Notes under the pieces: model-generated
The model's database searches: none
What the model was told of the DNA's origin: nothing
Seen by the model: the letters and a program-made list of their open reading frames with translations, nothing else
Translations under genes and position numbers: made by a program
Assembly: GCF_004355225.1 (NCBI RefSeq)
Contig: NZ_CP037933.1
Location: 3,038,001-3,102,000 of the forward strand
Direction of reading: 5' to 3'
Length of the DNA: 64,000 nucleotides
From: Flavobacterium nackdongense
GTDB taxonomy: Bacteria; Bacteroidota; Bacteroidia; Flavobacteriales; Flavobacteriaceae
Shown: positions 62,263 through 64,000 of the stretch, in pieces
Layout: each line of letters begins with the position of its first letter
Position numbering within the stretch: position 1 is the stretch's first letter

Positions 62263-64000
62263 TTACTCAGCCGAATTTAATTTTTTTAGACTGTTGTAAA
62301 CCGCCAATTCTACGTCGGCATGATTTTTAGCATTGCATTTTTCTACTAAATCGTTCATTATATTTGGATTCACAGCTTGCTTTTTTTCAATTTTTAACAG
62401 CAGTTGTTCCGACAAATCGCTTACGCTTTTAGATAGGGGCAAAAGCGGTTGAATCAGCGGCGCATTGGCGCTTAATGCCATCAGTTTGCTATGGATATCA
62501 ATCCATTTTTTTAAATAATCAGTAACCAGAATCTGGTTTTCGGTGCTTTTGTTTTTCAAATAATTACTTACTGCTTCATTAAAACCTAAGGCATCAACGG
62601 CATCAGGTGTACAAACGTCTGCAAATAGGGTGAAAGGGGAGTAGGTCTTGTATTCCGTACCTCCAGCATTTCGTGAATACACTTTTAGCGGTTCACAAAT
62701 TTTTGAAAAATCCTCTAAAGCAGCTGTATTTTGATAGTTGCTAATGTTTCTCAAAAGCACGCCTTTATTACTGATGTGCGTGATTCCAAGGCCTTCCAAT
62801 TGAAATGAAATAGTATTCATTCTTTGGAACAAACTTTTCAAATCCTTCACATTTTCATCGGACCATAATCGTTCGGCTATGGCGGCAGTTCGGGGCCAAA
62901 TTCTAGAATCTATTGTTGTTGGCGTTGCCAATTCGCTCCACATTGTGGCTTCTCCGCCCAAAATTTGTGCTTTTTCTTCAGCGGAAAGGGTACTGTTTTT
63001 AGGCATTGGATCATTCAAATAATGACTTTCTACTCCAAGCATCAAATCAATATAAAAGCCGTTGGATAAAACTGTTTTGTAGCCATTTTTGGCAGCAGTG
63101 GTCAGCGATTGTCCTGCAGGAACTCCTTCGTTTATTCCTTTCCAAGAATGAATGATAGCTTCTTTAGACATATTTTTGGTCATAATTTCTTCCCAACCCA
63201 TCAAGGTTTTGTTGTGTTTTTTCAACATCGGAATCAATTGCATCGTAAAATAGGTTTGCAAGTCGTGATTGGTTTCCAACTTGTTTTTCTTCTTGAATTC
63301 CTGAATTTTTGGATTCGAATCCCAGTCTTTTCCTTCGTTTTCGTCTCCGCCAATGTGAAAATAGTTTCCGCTAAACAGGGGACAAACTTCGTCGAATATT
63401 TCACTCAATAATTGATAGGTTTTGGGATTGGAAGGATCCAATGTTGGCGTAAAAATTCCCGAATTTCTTTCGACAGCATAGGTGTTTTGATCAAATTTTA
63501 TTCTGCTTCCCACTTCTGGATAAACTGAAAGTATCGCCGAAGCGTGACCCGGAACGTCTATTTCAGGAACCACGAGAATCCCTCTTTCATCGGCATAGTG
63601 CACGATATTTTTGATTTCTTCTTGCGTATAATATTGTCCATCCGATGCCAATTGCGTTAGCTTAGGATGGTTTTTCAATTCGATTCTCCAGCCTTGATCA
63701 TCGGTCAAATGCCAATGAAAAACATTCATTTTCATCGCAGCCATCGCATCCAAATTCCTTTTGATAACATCAATAGGTTGAAAATGGCGAGCCGCATCGA
63801 TCATCAATCCACGCCAAGTAAATCTCGGAAAATCCGAAATCGTAGCCGTTGGGAAATAGTAAGAAGTACTATTGTTTTGAAGCAGCTGCAATAGGGTTTC
63901 CAATGCATGAATCGCTCCTAAATCGGAACTAGCGTTGATGTTTATTTTATCAGATTTAATTTCTAATTGATAGCTTTCATCCTGGTTGATGCCAATCTTT
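62263..64000 (-). CDS. Beta-N-acetylhexosaminidase (GH20), 5' end outside the window
   Basis: The frame is open to the window edge; the first visible residues (KIGINQDESYQLEIKSDKINI) belong to the small N-terminal GH20b domain. FRGLMIDAARHF-like RFTWRGLMIDAARHFQP starts the catalytic barrel. NVFHWHLTDDQGWRIE and HIGGDENEG follow, the latter holding the catalytic Asp-Glu pair. It would remove terminal GlcNAc or GalNAc from glycans such as chitin or host oligosaccharides. About 579 residues are present. A TTG at 63903 could be mistaken for the start but lies inside the domain. Confidence 0.93.
   Translation of the reverse strand, partial: KIGINQDESYQLEIKSDKININASSDLGAIHALETLLQLLQNNSTSYYFPTATISDFPRFTWRGLMIDAARHFQPIDVIKRNLDAMAAMKMNVFHWHLTDDQGWRIELKNHPKLTQLASDGQYYTQEEIKNIVHYADERGILVVPEIDVPGHASAILSVYPEVGSRIKFDQNTYAVERNSGIFTPTLDPSNPKTYQLLSEIFDEVCPLFSGNYFHIGGDENEGKDWDSNPKIQEFKKKNKLETNHDLQTYFTMQLIPMLKKHNKTLMGWEEIMTKNMSKEAIIHSWKGINEGVPAGQSLTTAAKNGYKTVLSNGFYIDLMLGVESHYLNDPMPKNSTLSAEEKAQILGGEATMWSELATPTTIDSRIWPRTAAIAERLWSDENVKDLKSLFQRMNTISFQLEGLGITHISNKGVLLRNISNYQNTAALEDFSKICEPLKVYSRNAGGTEYKTYSPFTLFADVCTPDAVDALGFNEAVSNYLKNKSTENQILVTDYLKKWIDIHSKLMALSANAPLIQPLLPLSKSVSDLSEQLLLKIEKKQAVNPNIMNDLVEKCNAKNHADVELAVYNSLKKLNSAE

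Overview
The window looks like a chromosome segment of a Flavobacterium-like member of the Bacteroidota. It is AT-rich. It carries a GLPGLI protein next to a carboxypeptidase-regulatory outer-membrane protein, promoters of the TTTG/TAnnTTTG type, a split methionine synthase, and A-rich or palindromic intergenic spacers typical of flavobacterial genomes. No rRNA, tRNA or CRISPR array was recognised.

Left third (about 5-31 kb) is a sulfur and methionine region. metK lies on the minus strand behind a SAM-II riboswitch. Divergent from it is metY, preceded by what appear to be two tandem leader-peptide attenuators. Then comes a SAM-I riboswitch in front of one long gene fusing homoserine acetyltransferase, aspartokinase and homoserine dehydrogenase, followed by a second homocysteine-forming PLP enzyme (metZ-like). 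An Rrf2 regulator with a cysteine cluster precedes an assimilatory sulfate block: cysH (APS-reductase type), cysD, cysN, a siroheme sulfite reductase with a C-terminal HEPN-like domain, and the two siroheme genes (SUMT and Met8/CysG-N). Methionine synthase follows as two genes (homocysteine half; pterin, B12 and activation half), then metF. Together these take sulfate to sulfide, aspartate to O-acetylhomoserine, both to homocysteine, then to methionine and SAM, with at least three RNA-level controls.

The middle (31-48 kb) is mostly housekeeping: KDO transferase, a DegT-type sugar aminotransferase, galE, fabD, pirin and FMN reductase, a Crp-like regulator, a U32 peptidase (RlhA-like), an aspartate aminotransferase and a fatty acid desaturase. 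A toxin-antitoxin pair at 36.5-37.1 kb has a broken toxin.

The right part (48-64 kb) holds rsmG, an intact RelE/ParE-type TA pair, groESL, secG, lptE, a sigma-54 activator, miaB, a large stand-alone type IIG-like restriction-methyltransferase, and the 3' portion of a GH20 hexosaminidase cut by the window end.

Small accessory genes are inserted between core genes: Bro-N, TA, polyvalent-type kinase, DUF1016/YhcG nuclease, GxxExxY nuclease and SUKH. Several carry diagnostic borders. The TA pair and the kinase are each followed by a remnant copy of the 3' end of the neighbouring core gene (rsmG; crp). The Bro-N gene is preceded by a remnant of the 5' end of rrf2. The DUF1016 gene sits between 48-bp direct repeats that differ at one base. 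The GxxExxY gene sits between 31-bp inverted repeats. Palindromic elements are also spliced in frame into the starts of both siroheme genes and into the middle of the DUF1016 gene.
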